Positions 12,301 through 22,279 of a stretch of DNA of 64,000 nucleotides are shown in pieces; positions within the stretch are counted from its first letter, which is position 1; every line of letters begins with the position of its first letter. Location of the stretch: positions 4,588,001 to 4,652,000 of the forward strand of contig NC_135355.1 in assembly GCF_051622035.1 (NCBI RefSeq), read 5' to 3'. The position numbers and the translations under genes were made by a program. The notes below the pieces were generated by a model. That model searched no databases and had not been told where the DNA came from. It saw only the letters and a program-made list of their open reading frames with translations. Source of the stretch: Arctopsyche grandis. Its lineage: Eukaryota; Arthropoda; Insecta; Trichoptera; Hydropsychidae.

Positions 12301-15300
12301 TAATGCGATTGTGTGGAATCCGCATGAAGCAAATTACTCTCTAATGATTGAAAAAGTGCAAAAAGCATTTCTTCGTTTTCTATATAGGAAAGAGTATGGA
12401 TATTGCCCATATCTCTACCCTACTCCTTTCCTTTTGGGTATAATTCCCTTGAACTTCAGAGAAACTTCTCATTAATTTGTTTTGTTCTTCAGCTTCTATG
12501 TGGTAATACGTCATGCCCGTCGTTGCTGGAACAGTTGAGACTCTATGTCTGTAGTAATTATGTGCATGGTAGACATCATAATTTGATGGTTGTACCTCCT
12601 GCTCGCACAGTTCATTATCGAATGGCTCATATTCCAAGAGCTACCCGACATATCAATGAAATCGTTGCTGCTGAGCCTGAATATGATATTTTCCACGTCA
12701 GTGAGCGTAGGTTATCGGAGATTATTTCAACTGATTTGTCTGGTAGCCTGCGCTCATCATAATTGAATGTGATGTATGAGTGGAATTCTGATCTTATCTC
12801 TTCCATTTGGGTCTCGTAGGGATGTTTTGTATTTGCAGCTGGTTCTTATATGTACATATATTGGTGCTGGTGCATTCCCTACTTTGTATTTTATTATTTT
12901 CTATTATTATAATAGTATTGTTTTTTATGATTATGTATAAATGTATTTTTGTCTGTATATATGTATATATTTTTATTTTTTGACCATTGTGGCGCATTAG
13001 GCACTCCTGTAATGCTACAATGGTCCAAAATTAAACTTAAAAAAATGTATAACAATAGCTCGAGAAAGTAGATGTATAATTTTGACTTTTAAAATTAATT
13101 ATAATTATTTTAAAACAATAAAAATCACAATCAATATAAAAAAAAATCTGACTATTGATTCCAATATTCACTTTCGGCACAGCAATGATCGATTTTGAAT
13201 TGAAGACTGCAATAGCCAAAGATTTGTAAAAATTAGGCATTATTTTTAAATTGTGGCTATTTGCAGGTACTATATCTGCGACAGGCGCAAAGCCTTCTGC
13301 GCATGCGCGTGAACTTATAATCCGATTATTATTTCTTACATTTAATGTATGCTAGACTTGTTAATCATTCGTTCATTATACATGAGGCAAATAAATTTCG
13401 CACGTTATTATAATAGATTTATATCATTTAGCTAGTTCGCAGCTTGTACGTGCATGTAGGTATTATACGTTGTATATGATAATAATTTTCTAACAATTAA
13501 TAATATTAACTAATTTGGATTATATTTTTTACTCTACGTCACTTTACGAGCTCGAACCAAATTTTAAGAGGTTTAAAACAAAATTTTAACAGTTAACACG
13601 CTGACAGTGACAGTTCACAGATATAGTACTTGCAAATAGCCAATAATTTGCAGATATAGTACCTGCAAATTGCCACAACCTTATTTTAAACGCTCATAAA
13701 CGAGAAAAAATCATTATCATATTCGAATTCAGTGGGTCCATATTAATAATGATTGATTAGTCTCCGCTCTGGTAATTTTTTGTTGTTGCTCAACGTAATC
13801 CGTAACCTACAGCATATACATATTATATAATGTTCACATCATTCTATGTAGTAAATAGATCTAAAGAACTAAATACCTATCTCGGTATCACAAGAGTAAA
13901 CATGAATAATGTCCACTTGTCAAAATTATATTTCAATTTTGCTATTGTTTTAAATTCAACTTATCTTTTGTTTGTATTGTATTAGGAAGCTTGAAGTTCG
14001 TCCATCAAAGTTGTTTGCAACAATGGCTTACGGCATCCGACACAAGGTCTTGCGAATTGTGTAAATTCAACTTCATAATGCACACCAAAATCAAACCGTT
14101 CAATGAGGTATGTATTTTAATATTACATATATTTTATTTTATTAATATATACGTATATATTTGTAATAATGTCTCAAATTTTATGATTACAGTGGCGTAG
14201 TTTGGAAATGTCCGGAGTAGAACGTAGACGGCTATGCTGTGCCGTGCTCTTTCACTGTATCGCAGCTTTATGTGTAATGTGGTCCCTGTTTGTACTTATT
14301 GATAGAGCTGCTGAGGAAATACAGCGTGGACTTATCGGTATGAAATGTCTTTGAGAGCCGCACTCTTTAACTTTGCCTTAATGTTTCATTATTTATTTTG
14401 TCTTATTGTTTACGCCTTGCTAGCCAGAAACATTGTACATTTGAACCAAGTATTATACAAAGTAAATACAGTGATCGTGATCGTCCCTTATCGTTCCTTG
14501 ATGTTCAGGGACGCACGGGCACATACAGATGTTCGGACTTTGTCGAACTAATACTACCACACAATTTCACTAGTAGAGCCTATTTCAAAGAGATCCTACT
14601 GCTACAGAGTTTAACAATCAACTGAGCAAAACAGCCGAAATCTCCGTTTGCACGGAGTTTTTATAGCAACATTTTTGGAAGCTAAGAGCGCTTCTACCCA
14701 TTCTACTTCAATGCATATATATTAGAAAATTACAAAGTCTCTTTCGAAATTGCATATCGGATATTAAATTGTATAATACTACCTATATTATCTCTACGTA
14801 TAACATATGCTTCTGTTATTCTAAAATTTGTTTTTTCGAAATCTCCATACTGTTCCACGTTCCGTCACATATATACATATTTACCGACAGACCGTTTTTA
14901 TATACATATATAGATTATAATATTATACAAAGTACATATCAATTAATATCCACAGAGACAATATGGTCAAATTTGCAGCATTTTAAACAATTCAGTAAAT
15001 ATATATCAATTAACATCCAAAAAGACATTTATTGCCAAATTTTAACATTTTTATACAATTCAGTGAAATTCGAGATTGCTGAAACCTCGATATTTTGCGA
15101 GAAAATGGGTTGGATTTGTTGGAACCGTTTCAATGAAAATCAGATAAATTGGCAAACTCTGATAGGAAACGATCGACCTGGAGTCACGAATCCATGGTCT
15201 GGCCAGCAGATACCAGTGGGATTGAACCCGTGACCACTTTGTTCAAAGCATTATATTGTTGCGTAGTAAAAGGCCAAAGTCGTTTCACAGCATTTATTGG

Positions 15301-18300
15301 TGATTAAGGAGATACACGCACTGGCAGTGCTCCGTCCAGAATGTCTTGATATCGCCTAAGTACCGCCTTATAACGGATAGGTCGCTCAGGGCATCTCCCA
15401 AGTCCGGTTACTTCCCTATAATGTACCTGGATAAGTATTCCCACGACACTCAGTCCCACGGTATCGGTCATTTCTGAGAAGGGACCAATAGAGGCCAATT
15501 CGGTGGCCATTGTTTAGCCTACTTGCACTTAGACTGGAGATAATCATTGAAACCAATTATAACGGTCACACAGTCTCTGGGATGCCACTCGGCCTAATCT
15601 GATTGCACTCAGTCCACGGTGTACGTAACAATATGTTAACCGCTACTCTATGCTCCCGGTTAAAAGTCAATACAATATACAATTACATGAAGATGGCTGG
15701 CGAATTTTCCACAATGCTTACTCAATTTAAATCTTCCTCTAGGGAATTTCTCATACTTTTGTTCCGAGTGAGCTTTAGTATTTATTCAGTTTCGTCTACG
15801 ATGGCACTATTGAGTCAGACAACGCTTCGGTATCGATTTGAGAGTTGAAATAAAAGACTTGAATTCATTGTCTGACTCGATAGATAGTCGCAAGTGGAAA
15901 CTGAAGTCACTTCCGAATGTCAAGAAAAGATATACTCTCTCGAATACGTCATTTATCCGGTTTATATTCGTTTCAGCTTGGCCGTTTTGGACGAAGTTAG
16001 TCGTAGTCGCAGTCGGATTCACCGGTGGAGCAGTTTTTATGTACATACAGTGTCGTCAATACTTTGCACTGTGCAGTAGATGGCGATGTCACAATAGGCA
16101 AGTATACTTTTAATTTTAAATCCTCACTGATCTAAATAAAAGTCTACTATAACTGAAAACGCACTTTACCCTTCCAACAAGTCTATGGGCCTGAAAATCA
16201 AATCATGTACAAAGTAAACAAGAATACTACCCGCTAAGCCTTTCCAGGTGGCATTGACAAAAAATGCATTGAACATGGGTCGTGTAATCTGTGTCATTCA
16301 TTTGTCAACGTTTATAAAGACTTTGGTTTACACAGGAATGTCTGAATTTATAACCATAGCAGAATTTCCCGATGGAAATCCTTAACTGCCGAGTATTTCA
16401 GATTGTGGCTTGGCATTTAGATTGTAAGCATTGCATTTTAACAACAATGAAGAAGATGGGACTAGTTATGGAAAAATACATTCATTAATAAATAGACTTA
16501 TTTTGTTTATTTTATATTGTTGCAAGATATATTATAGTCACATAACACACATTTACAAAACTCGAAAGCCTCGGTGGTAGTTATCTAGGGTTTATTTGGA
16601 TTAGCTACAATTTTTATGCCTGCTTTCTATTGGATTTCTAAATAATTCTAGTTGGAAATGTTGGCGAAGTTTTCAGCGTGCTGGGCTTTCAACAGAAGTG
16701 ATGTCAGCAATCAATGGGTTAACAATTTTTAAGCGTCAGTAAATGTGTAGTGCCGGTATGGCTTTCTGACCCACATATACTCAGTGGTGGGCTTTCAGTT
16801 GGGTCGCATGCGTCACAAGTGAGTCAAATTAGCACTAATAGCGATATTATCTATCGGCTCAATGCCAAATGCAGCGTTTCAAAGCATTCCGAATGAATTT
16901 TTCCAAATTAGGTCATATTTAATGGTTGATTTATGAAGGTTGATGTTTTGACCGTGTCCTGGCCTATAGAAACTCGGTTGAGTTTATTTATACCAGTATT
17001 GTAGTATGTACGGTGAAGATACTCCAGATGCTCACTGGCGATTTTGCAATGCGTAGCTGTGTGATGTGATCATGCTTTCAGGGATTCATGCGGGCTCGCG
17101 ATCGTTTATATGGAACGAGTCGAATTGTCTCTTTGTCCTTGTATGAGTGAAGATATTTTAAATGAGGATGCTAATACAGGAACACGATGATGCAATCGTG
17201 CAGCTTTTGTGGATAAGTCTGTCCCTTAATGCTAAAGATCGTGACCTCCACAATCTGGGTAACGATTTTTCTCCCATATTCTCTGGAAACGACATTTCGA
17301 AGTGCATCGACGACGGAATAGCCAATAGCCGACCTGATTTGATCAGTCCACCGTATAGGAGATCTTCCTCTTTCTCTCTTCCAGTGGCGACTCGTGAGGA
17401 TTCATAGGGGGGGGGGGGGGCTGCTGAGAATAATCGGGCTGTAGTAATTCATTGACCATACTGATGATCAAATGCAGACAAAAATAGCATGCTTATGTAC
17501 TATACTGGGAGGGCTATAGCCCCGCTTCCCATATAGACGAGCCGCCACTGCTCTCTTCCCTTCTACGGCACCAACCACATACACTACCGTCCATATGTTT
17601 AAGACCAAAGTGTTTTTGGAGCATATTTTACACAATTTTGGACCAATTTAAAAAATATAAACTCAGTTATGTTCAAAAAATACGCATTTATTAAAATAAA
17701 TAAAGATATTACAACAATCAATAAACATAAAATTATAAAAAAATAAAAACGTCAAACTGAACTTTCGTCAAAAAACCCACCCTTACTTTTAATCACTGCT
17801 GCACATAGTCTCGGCATTCTATTTATTAAATTTTGAAGTGTGATGAGAGGTATGGACTTCCAACTTTCCTGTAGATGATTCCAAAACTAATTTATGGATG
17901 TTGAGCGATGGATTCTGGTTCGTCTGTCCAATTCGTCCCACAAAAGTTCTATTGGGCTTAAATCGGGGGATTGAGGAGGCCAGTTCATGATTTTTAAATT
18001 ATTTTTTTTTTCTTCTTGTTGTAAGAAGTCCCTGCATATCTTTGATTTATGTTTTGGGTCATTATCTTGTTGGAATATAAAATCATGCCCACATAAGTTC
18101 CGGCCGCACGGCAAAACTTGTTCTTTTAAAATTTTCAAATACCCTTTTTTTTTTTAAATTCCATCAATTTTGATTAAATTTCCAACTCCAGCTCTTGAGA
18201 AACATCCCCATATCATTATGGATCCACCACCATGCTTGATTGTTGGCAGCACACAGTCTGGCATCATTTTTTCTTGGGGAGTGCGCCGGACGTAAACTCG

Positions 18301-20883
18301 TCTTTTCGAACCGAACAATTCAAACTTCGATTCATCGGACCAAATCACTTTTGACCAATCTTCAATTGACCAATTACGATGCTGAAGAGCCCAAGCTAGT
18401 CTTTTCGCTTTATTATTTCTTCTTGATAATGGTTTTCTTACTGCTATGCGCCCTCCCAGCTTCACTTCCATCAGCCGACGTTTAACCGTGGTGACCGATA
18501 CTTTTTTGAAGGCTGTCTTTTCTATGTCAGAGGCGATTTCTGGTGCCGTTATCCTTCTATTTCGCTTGCTCAATAATATAATTTGTTGATCCAATGCTTG
18601 TGTTGTGATTCTGGGACGTCCTGATTTTGATAAATCCATAATGTTGTTAGAATTTTGGAATTTTTTTATCGTCTGTTGTACTGCAGTCTTCGAAATATTC
18701 AGATTTTCGGCGATATATCGTTGGGTTTTTTGCTGTTTGTAAAGAGCAATAATGGCTCCTCGAGTTTCCATGGTGAGATTTTTATTTTTTCCCATATTTC
18801 TTCAAAAATTTTTGTCCTCTTTATGTATTATAAATTTTTCGCTAATACGACTTCAAAGTCTGACTGCTCAGATTAAACTGAACCAAATTCATTTAGGGTT
18901 TATTATTTTGAACTGTTTCGATGTCATATCAGCAGAATAAAATAACAAAAAAAGTTCGTAACATAAACTGCGTATAGTAGAGTTGTCGAATTGCAACATG
19001 TGTCGATTCGTCACGCGGTGTCTTTGAGCCCATTTTGAACCCTTATATAAAAAAAACAACAAACCAATGGGATAATCCCTGCTTTTTTTTGCTCAAATTA
19101 AATCCAAGGGTGTAGGGAAACAAATGATACCCATTTCTTTGAACTATTTTACGCTAAATTATTTTAATGGACATTAGAAATCGAGTTATAGGTTTGGTCT
19201 TAAACATATGGACGGTAGTGTACATATATACAAATATACCAGGAAGGCTTAACAGGTAAACCCCAAATGCGCCAAATACTTCCTGGTCCACATAATTATT
19301 ACATAGATACATGTAAATCTAAACAATATCCGACATCTATGGTCAGATATTACAAACATCGTATTAATACGATAAATAACAATGAATAACTTTCATGTAA
19401 CAATACGAATTTTATATTCGATAAACAACCACAGAGACATCCATGGTGAATAAGTAAGACAATATGGCGAAACCCAAGATATAACAATAACTAAAGGTTC
19501 GCAACAGAAAATTGGGAAGGAAACGCCAATTTTACGGGAATCGTTTCAATGAAAATCAGAAAAATTGACAAATTCTGATAAGAAACGATCGACCTCGACA
19601 AACCAAGGTCTGGCCAACAACGAGACTTAGCGGGAATGGAACTCGTAACATGAAGTTTTTTGTCAGACTACTGTCTACTGTCTACTTTATTTTGAGAATT
19701 GAAACATTGGTTCCCTTTGCTATCCTAGGAATCCTCAATATTCGTCTCCAAACCCACATTTCTGATCTTGATTTAGGATCGTACAAGTTGTGCTATATGA
19801 TATAGCCTATATCCTTACAACAACAAAAAAGCATAGTATTTTGTATCACATGATGTATGGCTCAGGGTTTAATGTTTGGCCTCGCACAATTTCTTAATGT
19901 TTAACCTGTTTGATTTCAGAATTTTGCTCATACAAAACGCCCCAGAGAAGATCCACGTGGCACCCCCGTCTCCCGTCATTCACCACTTATCGATAACGAC
20001 GTCATCGAATACGCGAACTAGACGCGAGGGCAGCCACGACCTGGACAGAGCCAATCACGGTCAGATCGTCGCCAACATCGAGAACAATCCTGGCGTGAGC
20101 AGTACCAACGCAGCGTCCGCGTCGAGGCAAACCACCAACGAGCAACTGTCGGACAACAGAAGCTACACTACGGCCGTTTTCCCGCCCTCTTCTAGTGTTT
20201 TCGTTGAAGAGGAGGACGAGAGCGGCGGCTTCAACGACTACCGACCGAACTCCTTCAGACGCATACTGACCAACGAGAGCCGGAACTATTCGATCGTTCC
20301 GCTCGATAAGGATAGCAAGACCAACGACAGATCGCAGGATTCTTTAGATATAAGACGGTATTCCGATACCAGACTGCTCCAAACGTTCGATTCCAGACAC
20401 GTCCTTGGCCTTAAAGTAATGGATAATATACCTCATTTGTACCAGACGTCACCGGCTCCGCGACGACTCTCCGTCTCCCAACAGTCGTCGAAGCAATTCG
20501 ACTCGGTGAGTCAGTCGGAAGAGTGCGTCAACGACTCCTCGATGTACTCGCCGTACGGCAAGGCCGTCTATCACATACCGGACTCGTTCGATCCGGCCGT
20601 CGACGTCGTCTCCCAGTACGACGAGCAGCCCCAAGTGTCCGACATAGTCTTCGACGACTCGTCGCGCGACTACGACCCCCTGGAGCTCAACATCCAAGAG
20701 ATGCTCGAGCTCGACGTGAAGACGGCGCAGCAGCGGAAAAAGTCCGTGCTGTCGCTGAACAGGGATCAGCCGGTGCCGTGCCACAAAGTGAACAGTTACG
20801 AGGCCAACAAATCAGTGTTCAAGTCATTGCCCAACTTGAGTGCAAGTAGTGAAAATCTTCTTCCGCACAAGCCCACCTCGTGA
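6384..20883 (+). CDS. MARCHF8: MARCH1/8-type membrane RING-CH E3 ubiquitin ligase (5 exons)
   Basis: Coding exons: 6384-6627, 13986-14107, 14193-14337, 15977-16097, 19920-20883; 1596 nt, about 531 residues, all phases consistent. The RING-CH is complete: C61, C64, C78, C80, H88, C91, C104, C107 (CRICHC, CYCSG, FVHQSC, CELCKF). Membrane segments lie at about 136-158 and 178-196 ([17 protein letters not shown] is near-identical to vertebrate MARCH1/8). This family ubiquitinates membrane proteins in endosomes and plasma membrane for lysosomal sorting; the substrates here are unknown. Residues before the RING are Ser-Gly repeats. The tail after residue 211 is about 320 residues, far longer than in vertebrates, rich in Ser/Asp, without a recognised domain. 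The start at 6384 is the first in-frame ATG after a stop at 6261; an upstream exon cannot be excluded. The donor at 16098 reads GCAAGT. The introns are full of transposons. Confidence 0.9.
6640..6705 (+). repeat. ACTCCTC minisatellite after exon 1
   Basis: CTCACTCCT-type heptamers repeat about five times and grade into CACA-rich sequence, starting 12 bp inside the first MARCH intron. Open frames running through it are artefacts. Confidence 0.75.
6706..7047 (+). other. MARCH intron 1, no recognised feature
   Basis: AT-rich intronic sequence with a short TATATA run at 6838-6855. No exon or element end is visible. Confidence 0.5.
7048..7633. mobile_element. piggyBac-like MITE, nearly intact
   Basis: The left end TCTTTGAATGCTGACC follows CTAA (a TTAA with one change). 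The right end GCACTCAAAGGG is followed by TTAA at 7634-7637. The 586-bp copy shares its interior (AGTAAACAAGAATACTACCC, ATGCATTGAACAT) with 16169-16718 and 28483-29792. It is non-coding, inside MARCH intron 1. Confidence 0.75.
7638..8879 (+). other. MARCH intron 1, no recognised feature
   Basis: Two short open frames (8228-8419 and 8493-8687) have no recognisable domain and no exon-like splice borders. I regard the stretch as plain intron. Confidence 0.5.
8880..8955 (+). repeat. SINE 3' hairpin remnant
   Basis: GGCCAGGAAGGCGC and AGACCTTCCTAG form the terminal stem of the main SINE, followed by an AAATAAAAATAA tail. Nothing of the head remains. Confidence 0.6.
9065..9415. repeat. degenerate foldback-type repeat
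   Basis: GGAAGCGTGCTTTTTCCAGG, CAAAGCTAGAG and AACGGCGC match 59066-59220 in the same order. The two are copies of one interspersed family. A run of eight G begins near 9071. It has no coding capacity. Confidence 0.5.
9416..10507 (+). other. MARCH intron 1, no recognised feature
   Basis: An open frame at 10123-10443 is hydrophobic because it is T-rich and resembles no known protein. No element ends were found. Confidence 0.5.
10508..10955 (+). mobile_element. tRNA-derived SINE, near full length
   Basis: The 5' head (CAGCAGTATGGATCGGTAG, then GAGAGGTTCCGGGTTTGATC) carries degenerate box A and box B motifs of a tRNA promoter. The body has GCTGCTGGTTAGACTTGG. The 3' end is a hairpin with arms CTAGGAAGGC and GCCTTCCTGG followed by an AT-rich tail. 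At about 440 bp it is a good reference copy for the family, transcribed from the same strand as MARCH. Confidence 0.8.
10960..11346. mobile_element. solo LTR (TGTTGCGTA...TACGTTACA)
   Basis: The ends are TG...CA with a short inverted repeat TGTTGCGTA/TACGTTACA. It matches 15257-15630 and 36142-36494, both of which have 4-bp duplications. No duplication is visible here. No internal gag/pol is present, so it is a solo LTR from an LTR retrotransposon, probably Gypsy-type on duplication length. Confidence 0.75.
11400..11662 (-). mobile_element. tRNA-derived SINE, minus strand, 3' truncated
   Basis: Body words (GAACCGCTTCAACAATG, CTGACCAGCAGCACTGC) and the head at the right edge (CCGAGCTATACTGCTGGC) read on the minus strand. 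The 3' hairpin is missing. Confidence 0.7.
11965..13040 (+). pseudogene. jockey-type LINE reverse transcriptase C-terminus and 3' UTR
   Basis: Frames 12056-12475 and 12403-12762 overlap and are offset, so a frameshift near 12420 broke one protein. The first carries [32 protein letters not shown] and [12 protein letters not shown], typical of the end of jockey-clade reverse transcriptases. The second continues to a TAA at 12760. The 3' UTR ends in a hairpin (GACCATTGTGGC at about 12982 pairs with GCTACAATGGTC at about 13013) and then an A-rich tail. The second copy in the window is 42577-45075. It lies in MARCH intron 1, same strand. Confidence 0.85.
13041..13251 (-). repeat. inverted partner of 45100-45250, with a shared reading frame
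   Basis: On the minus strand a frame reads [19 protein letters not shown]. The block at 45140-45210 on the plus strand gives AAFNSKSSIAVPKVSIGID. About half of the base differences between them are silent. It is part of an unidentified repeated element that may once have been coding. Confidence 0.4.
13252..13678. mobile_element. MITE with about 28-bp terminal inverted repeats
   Basis: The left end TTGTGGCTATTTGCAGGTAC is the inverse of the right end GTACCTGCAAATTGCCACAA. A further inverted word (CAGATATAGTACTTGC) lies just inside the right end. About 427 bp, non-coding, between MARCH exons 1 and 2. Target duplication is not clear. Confidence 0.7.
14338..15104 (+). other. MARCH intron 3, first part
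   Basis: No exon is visible. The only repeat is at about 14725-14765, where ACAAAGTCTCTTTCGAAAT is the reverse of the Helitron-like start at 24223. Confidence 0.5.
15105..15665 (-). mobile_element. SINE split by a solo LTR
   Basis: Minus-strand SINE body words (GGAACCGTTTCAATG, GGAAACGATCGACC, GGCCAGCAGATACC, then TTGAACCCGTGACCAC) run up to 15252. The head resumes after the LTR 15257-15630. The SINE is the older insertion. Confidence 0.7.
15257..15630. mobile_element. solo LTR with ATAT target duplication
   Basis: TGTTGCGTA...TACGTAACA ends, 374 bp, with a 4-bp duplication ATAT at 15253-15256 and 15631-15634. It is homologous to 10960-11346 and 36142-36494. Four-base duplication and TG...CA ends fit Gypsy-type LTR retrotransposons. 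No internal region is present. Confidence 0.85.
16098..16103 (+). other. non-canonical GC splice donor (GCAAGT)
   Basis: MARCH exon 4 ends CACAATAG and is followed by GCAAGT. Joining AG to the A of the next exon (acceptor TTTCAG at 19914-19919) gives the codon AGA and the protein reading [12 protein letters not shown], which aligns with NRVIYVQNCPE of vertebrate MARCH8. No GT nearby keeps this reading. AG|GCAAGT is the consensus form of GC-AG introns. Confidence 0.75.
16169..16718. mobile_element. piggyBac-like MITE, left end eroded
   Basis: It shares the interior of 7048-7633 (AGTAAACAAGAATACTACCC). The right end CAATGGG is followed by TTAA (16719-16722). The left CCCTT lacks the next 40 or so bases of the family and follows TTTA. 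It lies in MARCH intron 4. Confidence 0.65.
16723..17381 (+). other. MARCH intron 4, possible LTR-like fragment
   Basis: TTTTGACCGTGTCCTGGCCT at about 16944 resembles sequence at 1237 and 25930, which may be one decayed LTR family. An open frame at 17162-17407 has no recognised domain and ends in the hAT MITE, so I do not call it a gene. Confidence 0.4.
17382..17550. mobile_element. hAT MITE, 169 bp, with G run
   Basis: The ends are inverted (CAGTGGCGACTCGT and ACGAGCCGCCACTG) with an exact 8-bp duplication CTCTCTTC at 17374-17381 and 17551-17558. An uninterrupted run of 14 G (17407-17420) lies inside. Confidence 0.9.
17582..19220 (-). mobile_element. Tc1-like transposon, DD38E type
   Basis: The termini CACTACCGTCCATATGTTTA and TAAACATATGGACGGTAGTG are perfect inverted repeats over about 28 bp. 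Both are flanked by TA (17580-17581 and 19221-19222). The element is 1639 bp and carries one transposase frame on the minus strand (17887-18795), broken once. The short decay and identical ends suggest a fairly recent insertion into MARCH intron 4. Confidence 0.95.
17887..18795 (-). pseudogene. Tc1-like (DD38E) transposase, one frameshift
   Basis: The frame starts at ATG 18793-18795 ([15 protein letters not shown]) and has the paired helix-turn-helix region ([20 protein letters not shown]), then a KSGRPRITT hinge. The first catalytic Asp is in [13 protein letters not shown]. The frame stops after KIDGI at an A run (T run at about 18146-18157 on the plus strand) and continues in another frame from 18138. 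There the second Asp is in FQQDNDPKH and the Glu in [11 protein letters not shown] count 38 residues between the second Asp and the Glu, against 34 in classic Tc1. All three catalytic residues are kept; only the homopolymer frameshift disables it. Confidence 0.9.
19239..19650 (-). mobile_element. tRNA-derived SINE, minus strand
   Basis: It begins with the 3' hairpin (CCAGGAAGGC, then CTTCCTGG at 19283), has the body word GAACGATCGACC-like GGAAACGATCGACCTCG variant, and ends in a decayed head at about 19650. It starts 19 bp from the end of the Tc1 element. Confidence 0.7.
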
Positions 20884-21613
20884 GATGATTCCTCGACTAT
20901 CCGCACGACGCAAACATGACCAAAACATCCATGCATGTAAATAATATAGTTATAACTGCACAACGTTTGCCAAAAGAAATGAAAAAAAAAAAACTATTGA
21001 TTTGTACGTGTGGAATTTTTTATTATCATGTATGCGTATATCTTACATACCCGTCTATGCATTAACTTCATTTATTTATTCTTAAATTATAGATAGTATA
21101 TGTACGTATGTTTATATATTATACACAGTCAACGTTAATGTGATCCATTGTTAGTTATTGTCCTCAAATCTTATGTACTTTATTAAAATTAGGTCCCGAT
21201 TCCATATTCGAAAGTACTGCAGAATCTCATTTCAGATCTTGAACACACAATGTAAGTGAAGATTCAAAATTGGAAGTGATAATATTGTGAATATCTTTCA
21301 CTTTATACTATCAAGTCAGGTTGGGTGTTATCACTTCTGTAGTCGAGTCGTGCATTAAGTAGACAGCGCGCAAGTATGCAAACTTGCGTTTTTATTTCAC
21401 AATAAAAAAAATTATTCAAAATACGTATATATGTGGGTTTTTTGTAATAATTTTAGTACATTTGTATGTTCCGTAATGTACGCGGCGTAGATGTAACAGC
21501 AGTAGCCGACACAATCTATTCATACTAGTTTAGTACTTAACCAGCAGTCCGACAAGTATTTGATACATTAACGTTTAATGTGGCGTAGACATAACAAAAG
21601 TAGCCGACAAAAT
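20884..21613 (+). other. probable MARCH 3' UTR and downstream
   Basis: After the TGA at 20881-20883 the sequence turns AT-rich at once. A CACAATAAAAAAAATT motif at about 21399 is a candidate polyadenylation signal. The true 3' end cannot be fixed from sequence. Confidence 0.4.
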
Positions 21614-21903
21614 CTATTCATACTATACAGCAGTGCATGTCACCGAAACGTATCAATCAAAACCGGTTTTCTTTGGCCACTGTGGAAATATTCAGACATG
21701 ACGTGATGGGTGCACGAGTGTGGAAATATTCACATGCGCACATGCATTTGAATATTTTCGGAAAGGTTATATTGTGACAATATTGATACGACGCAAGCAA
21801 CATTGCGCAGTATTGTCGCGCTTTATAATGTATATATGTAAGCTGATTTTGCCAAAAATTGTCTGAACGTGCCAAAACGTGCGTTGCTGTATAGTATGAA
21901 TAG
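21614..21903. repeat. inverted-end unit, copy 1
   Basis: CTATTCATACTATACAGCAG at the left is the exact inverse of CTGTATAGTATGAATAG near the right edge (21886-21903). The interior contains TTTTCTTTGGCCA, GTGGAAATATTCA and ATATTGTGACAATATTGATA. A second unit follows at 21948-22217. Non-coding. Confidence 0.7.
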
Positions 21904-21947
21904 AAACTGTCGTTTATGTGAGGTGCTGTGCCGTGAACTGCTGGATA

Positions 21948-22217
21948 TTATGAATAGACCTTTATACAGCAGTACATGTCACCTTAACCTATCAAGAAAA
22001 ACCGATTTTCTTTGGCCAGTGTGGAAATATTCACATGTAGAAACGAAAGTGCGCATGCTCGTATGAATATTTTCGGAAACGTTATATTGTGATAATATTG
22101 ATACGTCGCAAGCAATATTGCGCCATAATGTCGCTATCTATAATGCATATGTAAGCCGATTTTTCTTTGCACTTGGCCAAAACAAGTCGAAACGTGCGCT
22201 GCTGTATAGTATGAATA
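21948..22217. repeat. inverted-end unit, copy 2
   Basis: It has the same order of words as copy 1 (ACAGCAGTACATGTCACC, TTTTCTTTGGCCAG, TTGTGATAATATTGATACG) and ends with GCTGTATAGTATGAATAG. The linker AAACTGTCGTTTATGTGAG follows both copies, so unit plus linker is tandemly arranged with a period of about 315 bp. Confidence 0.7.
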
Positions 22218-22279
22218 GAAACTGTCGTTTATGTGAGTTGCTGTGCCTGTTAACTTTTAAAAGTTGGCTAATAAAAGAC

